Of a stretch of DNA of 64,000 nucleotides, positions 61,926-64,000 are shown one piece after another. Numbering within the stretch: the first letter of the stretch is position 1; every line of letters starts with the position of its first letter. Both the position numbers and the translations under genes were made by a program. Below the pieces are notes generated by a model. That model worked only from the letters and a program-made list of their open reading frames with translations. It was not told the origin of the DNA and searched no databases. This stretch comes from Flavobacterium wongokense. GTDB taxonomy: Bacteria; Bacteroidota; Bacteroidia; Flavobacteriales; Flavobacteriaceae. The stretch is from the NCBI RefSeq assembly GCF_021608265.1, contig NZ_JAKIHP010000001.1:434001-498000 (forward strand). Direction: 5' to 3'.

Positions 61926-62795
61926 ATGAAAGCATATATTTTTCCAGGACAAGGAGCTCAATTTACCGGAATGGGTAAAGACTTATATGAAAACTCGGCT
62001 TTAGCCAAAGAACTTTTCGAAAAAGCCAATGATATTTTAGGTTTCCGCATTACAGACATTATGTTTGAAGGCACAGCCGAAGAATTAAAAGAGACCAAGG
62101 TTACCCAACCTGCGGTTTTTTTGCATTCTGTAATTTTAGCCAAAACCTTAAACATCAAACCGGATATGGTTGCGGGACATTCGTTGGGCGAATTTTCAGC
62201 CTTGGTTGCCAATGGTGCCTTATCTTTTGAAGACGGTTTGAAGCTGGTTTCAAAAAGAGCCTTAGCAATGCAGAAAGCCTGCGAAATTACGCCTTCGACC
62301 ATGGCTGCTGTTTTAAATCTGGATGACAAAATCGTAGAAGATATTTGTGCGTCGATTGATGGTGTTGTTGTTGCGGCAAATTATAATTGTCCCGGACAAT
62401 TGGTAATTTCCGGAGAATACAAGGCAGTGGAACTCGCTTGTGAAAAAATGAAGGAAGCCGGAGCAAAACGCGCTTTGATTTTGCCTGTTGGTGGTGCATT
62501 CCATTCCCCGATGATGGAACCAGCAAGAGAAGAATTGGCTGCAGCCATTGAAGCTACTACTTTCTCTACTCCAAGCTGCCCTGTTTATCAGAATGTCACT
62601 GCTTCTGCAGTTTCTGATGCCAGTGAAATCAAGAAAAACCTAATCATTCAACTGACTGCTCCGGTAAGATGGACGCAATCGGTACAACAAATGATAAAAG
62701 ACGGCGCAACAAGCTTTACCGAAGTTGGGCCAGGGAAAGTACTGGTTGGATTGGTTGGTAAAATCAATAACGAAGTTGAGACAATTTCAGCATAA
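61926..62795 (+). CDS. fabD: Malonyl-CoA:acyl carrier protein transacylase
   Basis: FabD transfers malonyl from CoA to ACP for fatty acid synthesis. The 289-residue enzyme shows FPGQGAQFTGMGKDL, the nucleophile motif VAGHSLGEFSALV (Ser86), QKACEITPSTMAAVL, GGAFHSPMMEPAREEL (catalytic His) and FTEVGPGKVLVGL. Length is normal. It has a consensus promoter and stands apart from other fab genes here. Confidence 0.96.
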   Translation: MKAYIFPGQGAQFTGMGKDLYENSALAKELFEKANDILGFRITDIMFEGTAEELKETKVTQPAVFLHSVILAKTLNIKPDMVAGHSLGEFSALVANGALSFEDGLKLVSKRALAMQKACEITPSTMAAVLNLDDKIVEDICASIDGVVVAANYNCPGQLVISGEYKAVELACEKMKEAGAKRALILPVGGAFHSPMMEPAREELAAAIEATTFSTPSCPVYQNVTASAVSDASEIKKNLIIQLTAPVRWTQSVQQMIKDGATSFTEVGPGKVLVGLVGKINNEVETISA

Positions 62796-62814
62796 ATAAT
62801 TAAAATTTTTAACC

Positions 62815-63084
62815 ATGAAGAAACTAATCTTATCCCTTGCCTTTGCTGCAATGATTGTATCCTGCCAGGAGAAAACCAAGGAAAAAATTGAAGACGCTAC
62901 CGACGCTGTAGGAACTGAAGTAGAGCAAAAAATAGATACTGTTGGCCAAAAGATAGATACTCTGGGCAACAAGATAGATGCTGCAGCAGATTCAGTAACA
63001 TCGAAAACAAAACGCGCTGTTGAAAAAGGTGCCCAAAAAGTTGAAGAAGGTGCCCAAAAAGTAAAAGACGCCGTGAAGAAATAA
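62815..63084 (+). CDS. Small coiled-coil lipoprotein
   Basis: The 89-residue protein has a lipoprotein signal (MKKLILSLAFAAMIVSC, Cys at residue 17) and an amphipathic, Lys/Glu/Ala-rich helix with several 11-residue periodic units (VEQKIDTVGQKIDTLGNKID; AVEKGAQKVEEGAQKVKDAV), as in YtxH- or LEA-like stress proteins. It begins 19 nt after fabD and ends at a strong terminator. The function is unknown. Confidence 0.75.
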   Translation: MKKLILSLAFAAMIVSCQEKTKEKIEDATDAVGTEVEQKIDTVGQKIDTLGNKIDAAADSVTSKTKRAVEKGAQKVEEGAQKVKDAVKK

Positions 63085-63085
63085 C

Positions 63086-63115
63086 AAAAAAGCCTTGAAA
63101 TCTCAAGGCTTTTTT
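63086..63115. terminator. Bidirectional terminator between the small lipoprotein gene and galE
   Basis: AAAAAAGCCTTGA-like arm (63086-63098) pairs with TCAAGGCTTTTTT (63103-63115) around AATC, with convergent genes on both sides. Confidence 0.85.
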
Positions 63116-63119
63116 TATT

Positions 63120-64000
63120 TTAACTTCTAATCTTCTGTTCCCATTTCCAGGCCGAAGTCAGTGCGTCTTCCAAAGAAAGTTCCGCCTTCCATCCTAAAAC
63201 ATCATTGGCTTTATCGGTACTGGCATACGCCGAGATTACATCTCCGCTCCTTCTGTCTACAATTTTATACGGCAGCTTTTGTCCTGAAATTTTTTCAAAA
63301 GCATGAATCACTTCCAATACAGAGCTTCCTTTTCCGGTTCCCAAGTTGAAAATCTCAACTTTATCCTGATTTTGTTTTTTCAATAAACGCTGCAATGCCA
63401 CAACATGGGCTTTGGCAACATCAACAACATGAATATAATCGCGGATACAGGTTCCGTCCGGTGTTGGGTAATCATTTCCAAAAACAGATAATTCCTTTCT
63501 TAAACCCAGCGCGGTTTGCGTAATGAATGGCACTAAGTTTTGTGGAACTCCAAGTGGCAATTCACCAATCTCGGCCGTTGCATGAGCTCCAATTGGATTA
63601 AAATAACGCAGCAATACCGAATTAAGATTGGTAACATTGGCAACATCAAAAATGATTTCTTCGCCAATCTGCTTGGTGTTTCCATACGGAGACATTGCCG
63701 GCTGTACGGAAGCGTTTTCGGTGATTGGCATTTTTTCGGCCTGGCCATAAACGGTACACGACGAACTGAAAATAAAATTAGCCTGAGGCAGATTCGTCAG
63801 TTCCTGTAAAATATATACCAACGCATTGATATTGTTTTCGTAATACAACAAAGGGTTTTCAACGCTTTCACCAACGGCTTTTGAAGCTGCAAAATGAATT
63901 ACGCCCGCAATATCCTTATGTTTATTAAAGAAATTTTGGACTGCCGGTTTATCCCTTAAATCAATGTTTTCGAATAGTGGTTTTTTACCTGTAATTTTTT
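63120..64000 (-). CDS. galE: UDP-glucose 4-epimerase, 5' end beyond the window
   Basis: GalE interconverts UDP-glucose and UDP-galactose for surface polysaccharides. The frame stays open to the window edge, so the N-terminal NAD-binding part is cut off. The visible part has FAASKAVGESVENPL, the catalytic SSSCTVYGQAE and SPYGNTKQIGEE (YxxxK), then RYFNPIGAHATAEIGE and NLVPFITQTALG. It ends with the C-terminal region VDRRSGDVISAYASTDKAN. The internal ATG at 63851 is not the real start. An extended SDR of GalE type is certain; 4-epimerase specificity is probable. Confidence 0.9.
   Translation of the reverse strand, partial: KITGKKPLFENIDLRDKPAVQNFFNKHKDIAGVIHFAASKAVGESVENPLLYYENNINALVYILQELTNLPQANFIFSSSCTVYGQAEKMPITENASVQPAMSPYGNTKQIGEEIIFDVANVTNLNSVLLRYFNPIGAHATAEIGELPLGVPQNLVPFITQTALGLRKELSVFGNDYPTPDGTCIRDYIHVVDVAKAHVVALQRLLKKQNQDKVEIFNLGTGKGSSVLEVIHAFEKISGQKLPYKIVDRRSGDVISAYASTDKANDVLGWKAELSLEDALTSAWKWEQKIRS

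Overview
The window is chromosomal DNA of a member of the Flavobacteriaceae, most likely Flavobacterium or a close relative. The evidence is low-GC DNA with standard code, promoters of the Bacteroidota type (TTG, about 19 nt, TAnnTTTG), weak ribosome binding sites, secreted proteins with type IX secretion (T9SS) C-terminal domains, a T9SS Plug (DUF5103) gene, a Bacteroidota-type Lhr/ligase/exonuclease/PdeM repair operon, and envelope genes typical of the group. Nearly all of it reads as ordinary core genome. I see no prophage, insertion sequence, CRISPR array or plasmid region.

Layout. 0-9.6 kb: rodA, a broken coiled-coil gene, the prc tail-specific protease, surE-lpxB, an NlpC/P60 lipoprotein, comEC and a thioredoxin-like protein. 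9.6-14.7 kb: three tandem POT-family peptide transporters. 14.8-23.4 kb: a TPR protein, tRNA-Phe with a tRNA fragment and palindromes beside it, then coaX, an outer-membrane barrel, a TPR protein, lptC, a small membrane protein, a CNNM/CBS protein, and a PpiD/SurA-like isomerase. 23.4-31.1 kb: dnaG, an ECF sigma/anti-sigma/barrel module, a polyprenyl diphosphate synthase, a lipoprotein and rlmN. 31-38 kb: O-methyltransferase, PAP2 phosphatase, tatA, pepE, tRNA-Gly, an L,D-transpeptidase-like protein and a DUF5916 protein. 38-44.4 kb: gpmI, a secreted leucine-rich-repeat protein, map, a methyltransferase, the T9SS Plug and apaG. 44.4-50.1 kb: the ligase-associated DNA repair operon. 50-58 kb: pruA, a T9SS cargo protein, rsmG, a fatty acid desaturase, an aminotransferase, purT and a DUF6370 protein. 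58-64 kb: a Crp/Fnr regulator, a pirin/GNAT/OsmC/Fe-S/FMN-reductase cassette, fabD, small lipoproteins and the 3' part of galE.

How it fits together. Much of the gene content serves the cell envelope: peptidoglycan synthesis and remodelling (rodA, NlpC/P60, L,D-transpeptidase-like), lipid A and LPS export (lpxB, lptC), outer-membrane folding (PpiD-like) and protein secretion (Plug, tatA). The rest is central metabolism, translation maintenance and DNA repair.

The most unusual signals lie outside the genes. Two short structured intergenic elements (about 70 nt, opening GGGCGTT and closing AACGC) sit at 34282-34351 and 56646-56717 and appear to be one repeat family. A degenerate tandem array with a 21-nt period fills the gene-free 58944-59153. 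A partial copy of the tRNA-Phe 3' half lies beside two perfect palindromes at 15546-15634. Other points are an in-frame stop splitting a coiled-coil gene, a DnaG whose four zinc ligands are all replaced, promoters placed so close to start codons that leaderless mRNAs are predicted, and a terminator embedded in the convergent comEC coding region. I did not find a convincing new multi-gene system.
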